Positions 1 to 8,050 of a stretch of 64,000 nucleotides of DNA are shown one piece after another. The notes below the pieces were generated by a model. That model saw nothing but the letters and a program-made list of their open reading frames with translations, did no database searches and was not told where the DNA came from. The stretch covers positions 1,240,001-1,304,000 of the forward strand of contig NZ_CP194171.1 in assembly GCF_050908845.1 (NCBI RefSeq), written 5' to 3'. Within the stretch, counting starts at the first letter, position 1, and the number at the start of each line of letters is the position of its first letter. Both the position numbers and the translations under genes were made by a program. This DNA comes from Marinobacterium_D sp050908845. Lineage in GTDB: Bacteria; Pseudomonadota; Gammaproteobacteria; Pseudomonadales; Balneatricaceae.

Positions 1-1
1 C

Positions 2-607
2 GTGAAACTGGCCGTTAAAGCCGGTGCTGACGTCATCGTTGTCGACGGCATGCAGGGCGGTACTGCCGCTACCCAGGACGTGTTCATCGAGCACGTGGGT
101 ATCCCGACGCTGGCAGCCATCCCGCAGGCGGTTCAGGCGCTGCAGGAGATGGGTATGCACCGCAAGGTTCAGCTGATCGTCTCCGGCGGTATCCGTAACG
201 GTGCCGACGTGGCCAAGTGCATGGCACTGGGTGCTGACGCGGTGGCTATCGGTACCGCCGCCCTGATCGCGCTGGGCTGTAACGATCCGAAGTACGATGA
301 GGAGTTCAAGAAGATCGGTTCCGCCGCTGGTTTCTATGACGACTACCAGGAAGGCAAGGACCCGGCTGGTATCTCCACCCAGGATCCGGAGCTGTCCAAG
401 CGTCTGGACCCGGTGAAGGCTGGACACCGCCTGGCCAACTACCTGCGCGTACTGACGCTGGAAGCCCAGACGCTGGCGCGTGCCTGTGGCAAGAACGACC
501 TGCGTAACCTGGAGCCGGAAGATCTGGTGGCGTTGACTGTTGAATCCGCCGCCATGGCGCGTGTGCCGCTGGCCGGCACCAGCTGGGTGCCCGGTCAGAG
601 TTTCTGA
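2..607 (+). CDS. Glutamate-synthase-like FMN domain protein, C-terminal part (probable N-methylglutamate synthase subunit)
   Basis: Only the last 201 codons are present; the gene enters from the left edge. The visible part is the second half of the FMN-binding TIM barrel of the GltB central/FMN domain family. It has the phosphate/flavin segments VDGMQGGTAAT, VSGGIRNGADVAKCMALGA and AVAIGTAALIALGC. Stand-alone proteins of this kind (GlxD/MgsC) occur in N-methylglutamate synthase, which makes N-methylglutamate from methylamine and glutamate in the cytoplasm. The following folD fits a one-carbon (methylamine) locus, since formaldehyde-level C1 units pass through methylene-tetrahydrofolate. The methylamine assignment is inferred from family and context. 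A plain glutamate-synthase-like protein of unknown role is the alternative. Confidence 0.75.
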   Translation: MKLAVKAGADVIVVDGMQGGTAATQDVFIEHVGIPTLAAIPQAVQALQEMGMHRKVQLIVSGGIRNGADVAKCMALGADAVAIGTAALIALGCNDPKYDEEFKKIGSAAGFYDDYQEGKDPAGISTQDPELSKRLDPVKAGHRLANYLRVLTLEAQTLARACGKNDLRNLEPEDLVALTVESAAMARVPLAGTSWVPGQSF

Positions 608-795
608 TCCGGCGCTGGAACGGGGTTCCCTTCCCTCCTGATGAAGTGAGGGGAGCCCTGCCTTTTGAATGTAAACGCTGAACAACTCGATGGTATGTCC
701 GGACCTGGCCATCAGCCCCTTAAACCCGAGGTGCCATGGATTTGTTCATCGCCGCAATAGATAAAAACAGATTAACAGACCCTTAGGAGATGATT

Positions 796-1659
796 GTGGA
801 TACAGCACAGCTGATCGACGGTAAGGCCGTTGCGGCCAATCTACGTAAAGAAATCGCCGAACAGGTAAAAGCGCGCGGCGAGAAGGGACTACCGGCCCCG
901 GGCCTGGCGGTGGTGTTGATCGGTGAAGATCCCGCCTCCAAGGTTTATGTGGGTAGCAAAGTGAGAGCCTGCGAAGAGGTTGGGTTCGTGTCACGCAGCT
1001 ATCGCATGGCCGTGGAAACCACCCAGGGCGACCTGTTGGCACTGATCGACGAACTCAACGCCGATCCGGAAATCCACGGCATCCTGGTGCAGCTGCCATT
1101 GCCGAAACAGATCGACGTTCAGTCCGTCATCGAGCGGATCGATCCGAAAAAAGACGTGGATGGATTCCACCCCTACAACCTGGGTCGTCTGGCCGGTAAG
1201 GCACCGACCCTGAGACCCTGCACCCCTTACGGCTGCATGCGCCTGCTGAAAGCTTACGGCATCGACCCCATGGGTAAGAAAGCCGTGGTTGTCGGTGCTT
1301 CCAATATCGTGGGTCGCCCGGTCGCGCTGGAGCTGCTGATGGAACGAGCCACTGTCACCGTCTGCCACTCCAAAACCCAGGACCTGCCGGCCGAACTGGC
1401 GGATGCCGATATCGTTATCGCCGCCGTAGGTATCCCCAACTTCATCAAGGGCGAATGGCTCAAGAAGGGCGCCGTGGTGATCGATGTGGGTATCAACCGC
1501 CTCGAAAACGGCAAGCTGACCGGTGATGTGGACTTTGAAGCCGCCAAGGAAAAAGTCGCCGCGATCACTCCCGTGCCGGGTGGCGCTGGCCCGATGACCA
1601 TCGCCTGCCTTTTGCAGAACACCCTGGAAGCCTGCGAGGCGATGGAAAGCGCAGCCTGA
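796..1659 (+). CDS. folD: Bifunctional methylenetetrahydrofolate dehydrogenase/cyclohydrolase
   Basis: This is FolD, a cytoplasmic enzyme that interconverts 5,10-methylene-, methenyl- and 10-formyl-tetrahydrofolate using NADP. The 287-aa length matches the family (E. coli 288). Signature segments are visible: YVGSKVRACEEVGF with the catalytic lysine region near residue 55, the substrate loop GILVQLPLPKQID, the VDGFHPYNLG segment, the Rossmann motif GASNIVGRPVALELL and the C-terminal PVPGGAGPMT. I chose GTG 796 because TTAGGAG lies about 7 nt upstream and the N-terminus then matches other FolDs. An ATG at 790 sits on top of that ribosome site. It follows the glutamate-synthase-like gene by about 190 bp and probably serves C1 metabolism. 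Its last seven codons and terminator are copied at 14.2 kb. Confidence 0.97.
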   Translation: MDTAQLIDGKAVAANLRKEIAEQVKARGEKGLPAPGLAVVLIGEDPASKVYVGSKVRACEEVGFVSRSYRMAVETTQGDLLALIDELNADPEIHGILVQLPLPKQIDVQSVIERIDPKKDVDGFHPYNLGRLAGKAPTLRPCTPYGCMRLLKAYGIDPMGKKAVVVGASNIVGRPVALELLMERATVTVCHSKTQDLPAELADADIVIAAVGIPNFIKGEWLKKGAVVIDVGINRLENGKLTGDVDFEAAKEKVAAITPVPGGAGPMTIACLLQNTLEACEAMESAA

Positions 1660-1743
1660 TTCCAGTCTTGTGAGACCTGTTTCATCAAGGGACGGATAGC
1701 GATCCGTCCCGCCCTCCATCAAAGGTCCTCCGGGGCCTTTTTC
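1639..1743 (+). repeat. folD-tail/terminator repeat, copy 1, with rho-independent terminator
   Basis: The segment starts in the last seven codons of folD. It contains a perfect hairpin (GGGACGGAT ... ATCCGTCCC, about 1689-1710) and then a second hairpin, AAAGGTCC-tcc-GGGGCCTTT, followed by T residues, which is a standard intrinsic terminator. The whole unit recurs at 14201-14306 in the same orientation with roughly 85% identity by eye and one indel. A shorter relative sits at 15825-15883, and only the final hairpin recurs at 25361. The two long copies enclose the sulfatase catabolic cassette. Confidence 0.85.
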
Positions 1744-1773
1744 TAATGTGGTGCGTTAGTTATGGCACACCAC

Positions 1774-1798
1774 AAAAAAGGGCAGCACCAAGCCGCCC
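1774..1798 (-). terminator. Terminator of the porin gene
   Basis: Read on the minus strand this is GGGCGGC-ttggt-GCTGCCC followed by TTTTTT. That is a seven-pair stem with one G-U pair and a clean T run, about 35 bp after the porin stop codon. A second weaker hairpin (GATACCA ... TGGTATC, 1806-1828) lies between the gene and this site. Confidence 0.7.
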
Positions 1799-1833
1799 AA
1801 GAAGTGATACCAATGCAGAAATGGTATCGGTAT

Positions 1834-3027
1834 TTAGAAAATACTCATCTTGTATTGCGCGATTAGACGCAGATCGTCCAGTTCACCAACGCCACCGATA
1901 TCAACATCCGCATAGCGCAACTGGAAGCTCAGGCCTTGCGCCTTGCCGGTCTGGATAACGTACTTGGCTTCCACATCCAGCTCGGTGTCTTTGACACCGT
2001 CGTACTTGCCTTCAGTGTAGCGTGTCATCATGCTCAGTCCGGGGATGGCGGAGGAGTCATAGTTAACCTTGAACTGCCAGGAGTCCTGATTCGGATTGTA
2101 GAAGTCCAGAATCTGCACGGAGTTGGTGGACCAGAGGACGGTTGTATCCCGCGAGAAACCATCCCAGCTTGGTTCGTAGAGATCGTCGCCGACCGTCTGA
2201 TAAGACAGCGTATAAGTGAGGTCACCCTGTTTCAGGCTGGCGGCGAGGTTGGTCAGGTAAGTATCCAGCTCGCCGTCAGGACCAGGGTTATCCTTCAGGT
2301 TTGAAGCATCACCGATTTCTTCCGCGGCATAGTGATAAAAATCAAGCAGGAGTTTGGAATTTCCAACAGGGAAGCCGTAACCCGCATTGAGGAAGGTTTG
2401 CTGCTTGGCGTCCTTGAGCTGCCCGTGGGCAAGGTGAAATCTCAGGCCGTTATCAAAACGGTACTTACCGCCAACGATGGCTACACCATCACCACTGTCG
2501 GTGTATCTGTAATAGGTATCAGTGCCGCTCGGCGATACCTTCTCGCTGTAGATACCATACAAACCCAACCCGCCCAGATTGCTTTTGAGGTGAATCGCCT
2601 CACGGGTACTGGGCTCGGAGCGGCCATCCGTATCCATCAACAGTGGTGAGATAATACGCATGCGGCCGGCTCGCAGGGTGGTTTGGTCGCCTAGCTTGAA
2701 TTTCAGATTAGCCTGACCGATTTTGGTAAAGCCATCGCCATTCTCATCCAGCAGCGGGATACGCGCGGTATTACCGGACGCAGCGAGTTTAAAGATAGAG
2801 TAAAACGATCCATCGAAGCCGACCAGGTCATTGTAATAGCCTGAACGATAATCCAGCCTCAACGCCTGACTGAACTCTTCACTATCCCCTGGGCCAAAGT
2901 CGCGATCTACCTGCCCGAAGTGAGTTCTCAATGTAAGTGACAGGTCGCTGTCTTCTGCAAACGCTGGCGCCATTACGAAACCATAAGCCGAGACAGCGAG
3001 TGCCAGTTTTTTAAAGCCATTATTCAT
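1834..3027 (-). CDS. OprD-family outer membrane porin
   Basis: A 397-aa outer-membrane beta-barrel precursor. Residues 1-24 form a Sec signal peptide ending AFA before EDSDLSLTLR. The mature part alternates polar and hydrophobic residues, with the OprD-type start (FGQVDRDFG, RLDYRSGYYNDLVGFD, LLDENGDGFTKIGQANLKF, LRAGRM) and a C-terminal aromatic residue (YKMSIF) as expected for BAM recognition. OprD-family channels pass small charged organics such as amino acids and aromatic acids. Its place beside a regulator, aminotransferase, sulfatase and TTT transporter suggests it is the outer-membrane entry port for the cassette's substrate. That link is an inference; the family call is firm. Confidence 0.88.
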   Translation of the reverse strand: MNNGFKKLALAVSAYGFVMAPAFAEDSDLSLTLRTHFGQVDRDFGPGDSEEFSQALRLDYRSGYYNDLVGFDGSFYSIFKLAASGNTARIPLLDENGDGFTKIGQANLKFKLGDQTTLRAGRMRIISPLLMDTDGRSEPSTREAIHLKSNLGGLGLYGIYSEKVSPSGTDTYYRYTDSGDGVAIVGGKYRFDNGLRFHLAHGQLKDAKQQTFLNAGYGFPVGNSKLLLDFYHYAAEEIGDASNLKDNPGPDGELDTYLTNLAASLKQGDLTYTLSYQTVGDDLYEPSWDGFSRDTTVLWSTNSVQILDFYNPNQDSWQFKVNYDSSAIPGLSMMTRYTEGKYDGVKDTELDVEAKYVIQTGKAQGLSFQLRYADVDIGGVGELDDLRLIAQYKMSIF

Positions 3028-3043
3028 CGGGATGCTTACCTAT

Positions 3044-3063
3044 TTAATTAATATATTAATTAA
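3044..3063. promoter_or_regulatory. Perfect 20-bp AT palindrome upstream of the porin
   Basis: TTAATTAATATATTAATTAA is a perfect 20-bp inverted repeat 17 bp upstream of the porin start codon. It could be an operator, an AT-rich promoter core or simply low-complexity sequence. No regulator can be assigned from sequence alone. Confidence 0.4.
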
Positions 3064-3282
3064 TATTGCCTGTTTACGCTTTCTGCTCCTGCCAGGGAGA
3101 CGTGGTGCAAACATATGCTTGCAGCAGGTTCTGGTAGCGATTGCATACCCGAACCTGTGTTAGGTGCGTGCGACTTGATCAGAAGAAGGCTGTTTTAGCT
3201 TGAACTGCGCCGTCTTCGCTTCTTGATACTTCTCAAAGGCCTGCAAGGGGGGCTGTGTAACCACTTGCCCGGTTTTTGCCCG

Positions 3283-3420
3283 TCATGGTTCAGCAGCGAT
3301 AGTCGTCGCCATGAAATAGCTACCGGTCTCTTCAGCAATGCGTTTGACACTTTGAGCAAAGGGAACGCATGCAAGGACCTTGGCGGTGCGACTTTCCTCG
3401 AGTTGCGAAACGCTCAACAT
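3283..3420 (-). pseudogene. Remnant of an aldehyde dehydrogenase gene
   Basis: The minus-strand frame ends in KRIAEETGSYFMATTIAAEP. This matches the ERILEETGGYFMAPTIVSGV segment of the intact aldehyde dehydrogenase at 12656-14143 (residues around 370-390), and the DNA is clearly similar there. A preceding SQLEE segment also fits the family. Everything else of the gene is gone. The piece lies divergent to the first IclR gene, just as the intact dehydrogenase lies divergent to the second IclR gene. It is therefore best explained as the decayed half of a duplicated iclR-aldehyde dehydrogenase divergon. The rest of 3064-3523 shows no other gene. Confidence 0.6.
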
Positions 3421-3523
3421 GTTCACAGTCCTCCCTCCCCATCGGGTGCCGTGATTTGGAAAGCAGTAATGCACTGACTTCAAGCAATCACGGCGTTCAC
3501 TATTTTGGTCTTTGTATGGTTTG

Positions 3524-3577
3524 TTATTTGATCCGAAGGTGTCATTAATTCTTGCCCGTACAGTTTTTTTCTGTCAA
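3524..3577 (-). promoter_or_regulatory. Divergent promoter with candidate IclR operator, copy 1
   Basis: On the minus strand there is a TTGACA (3577-3572), an 18-nt spacer and AAGAAT, followed at once by the block 3550-3524. Read on the plus strand that block is identical at 23 of 27 positions (by eye) to the reverse complement of 12544-12570. It contains ATTTGA.CC and GGTGTCATT half-sites and lies about 80 bp before the first IclR start. Conservation of this region with the second IclR divergon supports an autoregulatory operator. The promoter now points into a decayed gene. Confidence 0.55.
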
Positions 3578-3630
3578 GCTCTTTTCCATGTTGAACACAT
3601 ATACCGGCTGCGGAATTGACCGAGAAAACG

Positions 3631-4419
3631 ATGGGTACAATTACTAAAGCATTAGAAATGCTTAACTTTTTTTCCCGCCACCGCCCTGAATTAGGGCTGA
3701 GTGAGTTCGTTAAATTGACTCGGCGCGATAAGGCAACCGTGCTGAGACATTTGTCGGAATTGAAGGAAAACGGGTTTATCGAGCAAGCGCCGAATAGCAG
3801 GGCTTATCGTCTGGGCCCCGCTATATTGCGGCTGGCCAGCGTCAGTGAGGCTATCTATCCACTGCGCGACCGTGTTCGTCCCATCATTAACGAGATTGCA
3901 CAGCAGGTGGGTGAACTCACTCATGTCACGCTTGTTCAGGGAGATGCGCTGTCACCGCTGATGTACTCGGACGTGAAGATTCACGGTACCCAGGTGAATT
4001 ACAACGAAGGGGAGCTGCTGCCTCTGCATGCAACATCATCCGGCATGGCAGTCCTGGCCTTCGCTGAGAGCTCCTTCGTTGATCAAGTTCTGGCAAAGGG
4101 GCTTCAACCTTTCAGTAGCCGGACAATTACCGATCCGGCTCAACTGAGAGAGCGCCTAGCAGAAATACGAGACAGTGGTTTTGCCTATCAGGAAAAGTAC
4201 TTTGATAACGAAGTCACCTCCGAGGGCGCGCCAATTTTCGGCGCGTCAGGTGAGGTCATCGGTGCCGTTTCGATCGTTATACCAAGCATCAGGCAAAGTG
4301 ATGAGAAGTTGGCGGATATCCGACGCCGATTGTGTGAAGCCGTGGTGCGTATTACCGAAGCCTTTGGTGGCTCCCTGCCGCCAGAGCATGCATACAAATG
4401 GCATTGTCTGTCGAACTAA
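3631..4419 (+). CDS. IclR-family transcriptional regulator (copy 1)
   Basis: A 262-aa IclR regulator. The N-terminal winged helix-turn-helix (about residues 5-65) contains RRDKATVLRHLSELKENGFIEQ. The C-terminal effector-binding domain (about 75-255) contains LLPLHATSSGMAVLAF and FDNEVTSEGAPIFGASGEVIGAVSV-like segments. ATG 3631 is preferred over the upstream TTG because the paralogue at 11684-12466 begins with the same MGTITKALEMLNFFSR. IclR proteins usually bind palindromic operators and respond to a pathway metabolite. It sits between the porin/decayed dehydrogenase and the aminotransferase and probably controls one or both flanks. The ligand is unknown. Confidence 0.92.
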   Translation: MGTITKALEMLNFFSRHRPELGLSEFVKLTRRDKATVLRHLSELKENGFIEQAPNSRAYRLGPAILRLASVSEAIYPLRDRVRPIINEIAQQVGELTHVTLVQGDALSPLMYSDVKIHGTQVNYNEGELLPLHATSSGMAVLAFAESSFVDQVLAKGLQPFSSRTITDPAQLRERLAEIRDSGFAYQEKYFDNEVTSEGAPIFGASGEVIGAVSIVIPSIRQSDEKLADIRRRLCEAVVRITEAFGGSLPPEHAYKWHCLSN

Positions 4420-4467
4420 CCCTATTCGGCAGCAGGGCTGCCATTAAAGATTGTTGTGAGGATTATT

Positions 4468-5823
4468 ATGAACAGTTCAGCGTTCCTGAAAGAGCATAAC
4501 GCCACAAACCTGTGGCACCCAATGGCGCATCCGGCCGATTCAATGGCGAACCCGCCACAGATTATTGTTGGCGCTGAAGGTGTCGAAATTATCGATGTCG
4601 ACGGCCACCGGACAGTTGATGGCGTGGGTGGATTGTGGAACGTGAACCTGGGGTATTCATGCCAGCCGGTAAAGGACGCCATCTCGGCACAGCTGGAAAA
4701 ACTCCCGTACTACTCGATCTTTCGCGGTACCAGTAACGATGCGGTTATCGAGCTGAGCCAGATGCTGAAGAGCTTTTTTGCTCCAGACGGTCTCAGCCGT
4801 GCGTTCTTTACCTCTGGCGGCTCTGACAGTGTTGAGGTTGCTCTGCGTCTGGCACGCCAGTATCACAAGGTGCGTGGTGAAGGGACCCGTACCAAGTACC
4901 TCAGCCTGAAAAAGGGTTATCACGGCACGCACACACTGGGTGCTTCGGTAAACGGTAACGCCTTTTTCCGTACCCAGTACGAGCCGCTGATGCCGGGCTG
5001 CTTCCATATCCCGGCGCCGCATACCTACCGCAACCCCTTTAACGAAACGGATCCGGCCAAGCTGGCGCAAAACTGTTTGGCCGCTATGGAAGATGAGATT
5101 CAGTTCCAGGGCCCCAACACCATAGCGGCGATGATCATGGAACCGATTCTGGGAGCGGGTGGGGTTATCGTGCCGCACGAAAGCTTCATGCCGGGCGTAC
5201 GTGCACTCTGTGACAAGTACGGCATCCTGTTGATCTCTGATGAGGTTATCACAGCGTATGGGCGTACAGGCGCCTGGTCCGGTGCGCGCCTGTGGGGCGT
5301 TCAGCCAGACCTTATGTGCACGGCCAAGGCAATCACTAACGGCTTCTTCCCGTTCGGGGCACTGATGATCTCCGACAAGGTCGCTGAGGTGTTTGAAAAG
5401 GATACCACCGGGTTGGCCGCCATTGGCTCCGGCTATACCTACTCCGGTCATCCGGTCGGCGCTGCTGCGGCGATCGCTTGCCTGCGTGAAACAGAGCGTT
5501 TGCAGGTTAAAGATAATGCTGCCGAGCGCGGTGATCAGCTGTTCCAGGGCCTTAAGGCATTGCAGGAGAAGCATTCGCTGGTAGGTGATGTACGTGGCGG
5601 CCGCGGCCTGATGTGCGCGATGGAGTTGGTCTCCGATCTTGAAGCCAAGACGCCGTTGGACCTCAAGCTGATGGATCAGCTGCAGAAAACCGCTTACGCA
5701 AATGGTGCGATGATCCGCATCGCCGGTAATAACATTATTCTGTCCCCTTCACTGGTGATTAATGCCGACGAGATCCAGACTATTCTGTCGTCTATAGATG
5801 CAGGCATTTCGGCAGTTAGCTGA
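4468..5823 (+). CDS. Class III PLP-dependent aminotransferase
   Basis: A 451-aa fold-type I aminotransferase of the omega-amino acid/amine:pyruvate group. Visible landmarks are the N-terminal NLWHPMAHP segment, the PLP phosphate region FTSGGSDSVEVALRLARQY, YHGTHTLGASVNG, the cofactor aspartate in LLISDEVITAYGRTG, the Schiff-base lysine K287 in TAKAITNGFFPFGA, and GYTYSGHPVGAAAAIA. ATG 4468 is chosen because GTGAGGA lies six bases upstream; a GTG at 4456 is in frame. It would move an amino group from a terminal amine to a keto acid, leaving an aldehyde. With the sulfatase, TTT transporter and aldehyde dehydrogenase nearby, it plausibly acts on an amino-alkyl product in this pathway. The exact substrate cannot be read from sequence. 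Confidence 0.9.
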   Translation: MNSSAFLKEHNATNLWHPMAHPADSMANPPQIIVGAEGVEIIDVDGHRTVDGVGGLWNVNLGYSCQPVKDAISAQLEKLPYYSIFRGTSNDAVIELSQMLKSFFAPDGLSRAFFTSGGSDSVEVALRLARQYHKVRGEGTRTKYLSLKKGYHGTHTLGASVNGNAFFRTQYEPLMPGCFHIPAPHTYRNPFNETDPAKLAQNCLAAMEDEIQFQGPNTIAAMIMEPILGAGGVIVPHESFMPGVRALCDKYGILLISDEVITAYGRTGAWSGARLWGVQPDLMCTAKAITNGFFPFGALMISDKVAEVFEKDTTGLAAIGSGYTYSGHPVGAAAAIACLRETERLQVKDNAAERGDQLFQGLKALQEKHSLVGDVRGGRGLMCAMELVSDLEAKTPLDLKLMDQLQKTAYANGAMIRIAGNNIILSPSLVINADEIQTILSSIDAGISAVS

Positions 5824-5853
5824 TTGTCGGGCTAGGGCTAAAGCTCGGTGTTT

Positions 5854-5877
5854 ACCGCCCTCTGATAAGGGGGCGGT
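5854..5877 (+). terminator. Hairpin after the aminotransferase
   Basis: ACCGCCC-tctgataagg-GGGCGGT forms a seven-pair stem about 30 bp after the aminotransferase stop, followed by TATTCTAT. The T run is weak, so termination is likely but not certain. Confidence 0.55.
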
Positions 5878-5885
5878 TATTCTAT

Positions 5886-6059
5886 ATGCTTTCAGCACCA
5901 ATAGGTGCGGTTTATCTTCTTGAACAACTTTCGCTTGGTATATCACGTACCGACGATTTATCTCCTCGTTATATCCAACCTAACCAAAAAAATCACCCTA
6001 ATTGGCAGGCATGGTTACCCCAAGGTTTATTATTGCTAAATGCGCAAGTAAACAGATAG
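5886..6059 (+). pseudogene. Short fragment resembling a uracil-DNA glycosylase family segment
   Basis: A 57-codon open frame ends in NHPNWQAWLPQGLLLLNAQV. This resembles the W..QGVLLLN core of family 1 uracil-DNA glycosylases, which is normally preceded by a PPSL..I segment. There are no upstream active-site motifs, so if the match is real it is a relic. It lies in a gene-poor stretch, and the remaining bases to 6432 show nothing I can identify. Low confidence. Confidence 0.25.
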
Positions 6060-6432
6060 ATGGCAGTTCGCTTATTAGGCACAACCATCAGCTCCGAAAA
6101 TTCAAATTCGGCGATACTCTAAATAGCAGATACATAGCTTTACTTTTCTCGTTTAAATTCAGAGCCTGAAATGTTTCTTGCAGAAGAGATAGATTAGGCC
6201 GTGCAGTTCTTAGCCTATAAATTTTCAAAGCGCTGTATCTGTGCTTCGGGATCAAAACGCCGTGATACTGGATGGGCTGGAAAAAAGGTGACCAAGGTTA
6301 ACATCCCCTCGCGTTATTTGTGCCATTTATTGACTGGTAAAAACTGAAGCCCTCTTTCGCAAGCAGGCTTTTTCAGCCTGATCCCCGATTAAATGATCAC
6401 CACCTTTATGGCCGGTGGTTTAAAGTAGACAT

Positions 6433-6459
6433 TAAAAAAGCCAGGTGTTGCCACCTGAC
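6433..6459 (-). terminator. Terminator of the TTT transporter-sulfatase operon
   Basis: On the minus strand this reads CAGGTG-gcaa-CACCTG, then GCTTTTTT. The stem is compact with a stable tetraloop and T run, and it lies about 50 bp beyond the sulfatase stop. It is a clear intrinsic terminator for the leftward operon. Confidence 0.8.
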
Positions 6460-6511
6460 TTCATAATATCCCGCCGAGCAAAATCCAGCAGTTGCTTCTA
6501 AACGCCGTTCG

Positions 6512-8050
6512 TCAGGCCATGGCATCTGGCCAGGGGCTGGAATCACAGGCCCTCGTCATCTCTTGCAACAGACGGAACTGCAGATCCGCCTTTATGTTGG
6601 CATATTCGGGGTCGTCCCAGAGGTTTGTGATCTCACCAGGGTCCTTTTTGAGATCGTATAACTCACCCCACAACTGATCCTGATAAATGCTCATACGGTA
6701 AAGGTCCGTTATCAGCGTGCGCACACGCGGCGGTGTTTCGAACCCTAGCGAGGCCCTGTTTCCTTCATCCTCTACCAACAAACTGTCACGTGCCTGTGCG
6801 TCAAAAAGATCCTGGCCCTGCATGCCCCAATAGGGCTGAAGACCGGCACGGTTGAGGATGGTGCGGGAAATATCCACTGATGAGGACAGGCGTGACTGAA
6901 CTCCTTCACCCATTCGCCCCGGTTCAGACCAGATAAAAGGCACCCGGATGGTCGACTGGTAATGCATCGGACCTTTCAAAATCATGCCGTGATCACCGAG
7001 GAAGTCACCATGATCAGCGGTGAAAACAACAATAGTGTTCTCGCTGAGCCCCTGCGATCTTAGCGTATCAAGAATCTCCCCGACGGCGTCATCAATCATG
7101 CTTATCATGCCGCAGGTAAGGGCAATGCCTTCTTGCGCCTGGCGTTCGGTCACCATAGCTGCACCATAAGCCGCTTTACCGAATTCACCCTGCTCACGCA
7201 GCCACTTCAGGTGGGGTGGGGGCAGCTCGGAACGTTGGTAAAAGCTGGCCGGAACTTGCATATCGTCCGGATCATACATTTCCCAATACTTCCCGGGAGG
7301 TGAGAAGGGGTGATGCGGATCAGGAAAGGAGACAAAGGCGAAAAAGGGGTTCTCCTGACGTTTGGCGTCAGACAGGTAATCGATGGCACGATCGCGAACC
7401 CATGCCGTGGAGTGTTGCTCTTCCGGGATACGGGTTCTGATCGCCTGTGGACAGGTGTAGTCATGAGGCATTTGATTTTCGGCACCACGCAGTGACTCGG
7501 GGTCACCCAGTGCTTTGCGTTGGTCTATAAGATGAGCCGCACCCGCCTCATCACCATGCCCCGAGAGCAGGTCTACATGGCTGAAACCATAGTAGGGCAG
7601 GGAGATTGCGGCTTCACCCTTCTTCTCCCAAGTGGATTCGAGCTCCTGGTCATAGCGCCCTTCAGGTCGTCGCCTTGCGTTAGACAGCGGGCCCTGCCCA
7701 GCAGGGTTTGCGCCTATTTCAGGGTCGCCGTCGAGCGTACACTGTAAATGGCTCTTGCCAATCAGTGACGTGTCATAACCGCCGGCTCGCATGACATCAA
7801 CAAAGGTATTGGCCTCAAGTGGCAGCGGGATACCGTTATGACGGATGCCGGAGATGGAGCTGTAACGACCTGTCAAAATGGCCGACCGGTTGGGCATACA
7901 GACCGGGTTCGCCACATAGAACCGATCAAACATTGTCCCTGAAGCGGCGATGCTGTCGATATGTGGCGTTTTTAATACCGGATGACCAGCACAGCCAAGA
8001 TAATCGGCCCGGTGCTGATCAGTAACGATGAACAGAAAGTTGGGCTTCAT
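6512..8050 (-). CDS. Cytoplasmic sulfatase (formylglycine type, alkaline-phosphatase fold)
   Basis: A 512-aa type I sulfatase. It has the N-terminal metal-binding FIVTDQHRADYLGCAGHP, the formylglycine consensus C-x-P-x-R in VCMPNRSAILTGRYSS (nucleophile precursor C51), PFFAFVSFPDPHHPF, and the second metal site in TADHGDFLGDHGM. There is no signal peptide, so it acts in the cytoplasm, unlike most polysaccharide sulfatases. It hydrolyses sulfate (or possibly phosphonate) monoesters. It is the last gene of a leftward operon and overlaps tctA by four bases (ATGA), so the substrate probably arrives through the TTT transporter still sulfated. An anaerobic or FGE-type maturase is needed but not seen here. 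It is not a recognisable choline sulfatase (BetC). Confidence 0.9.
   Translation of the reverse strand: MKPNFLFIVTDQHRADYLGCAGHPVLKTPHIDSIAASGTMFDRFYVANPVCMPNRSAILTGRYSSISGIRHNGIPLPLEANTFVDVMRAGGYDTSLIGKSHLQCTLDGDPEIGANPAGQGPLSNARRRPEGRYDQELESTWEKKGEAAISLPYYGFSHVDLLSGHGDEAGAAHLIDQRKALGDPESLRGAENQMPHDYTCPQAIRTRIPEEQHSTAWVRDRAIDYLSDAKRQENPFFAFVSFPDPHHPFSPPGKYWEMYDPDDMQVPASFYQRSELPPPHLKWLREQGEFGKAAYGAAMVTERQAQEGIALTCGMISMIDDAVGEILDTLRSQGLSENTIVVFTADHGDFLGDHGMILKGPMHYQSTIRVPFIWSEPGRMGEGVQSRLSSSVDISRTILNRAGLQPYWGMQGQDLFDAQARDSLLVEDEGNRASLGFETPPRVRTLITDLYRMSIYQDQLWGELYDLKKDPGEITNLWDDPEYANIKADLQFRLLQEMTRACDSSPWPDAMA

Noticed and set aside
991..1722. Long open frame antisense to folD
   Set aside because: It is the shadow of folD codon usage on the other strand; the sense frame matches FolD throughout.
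6512..8050. Sulfatase as choline sulfatase (BetC)
   Set aside because: The N-terminus and CMPNR region do not look like BetC, and no betA, betB or choline transporter is adjacent.
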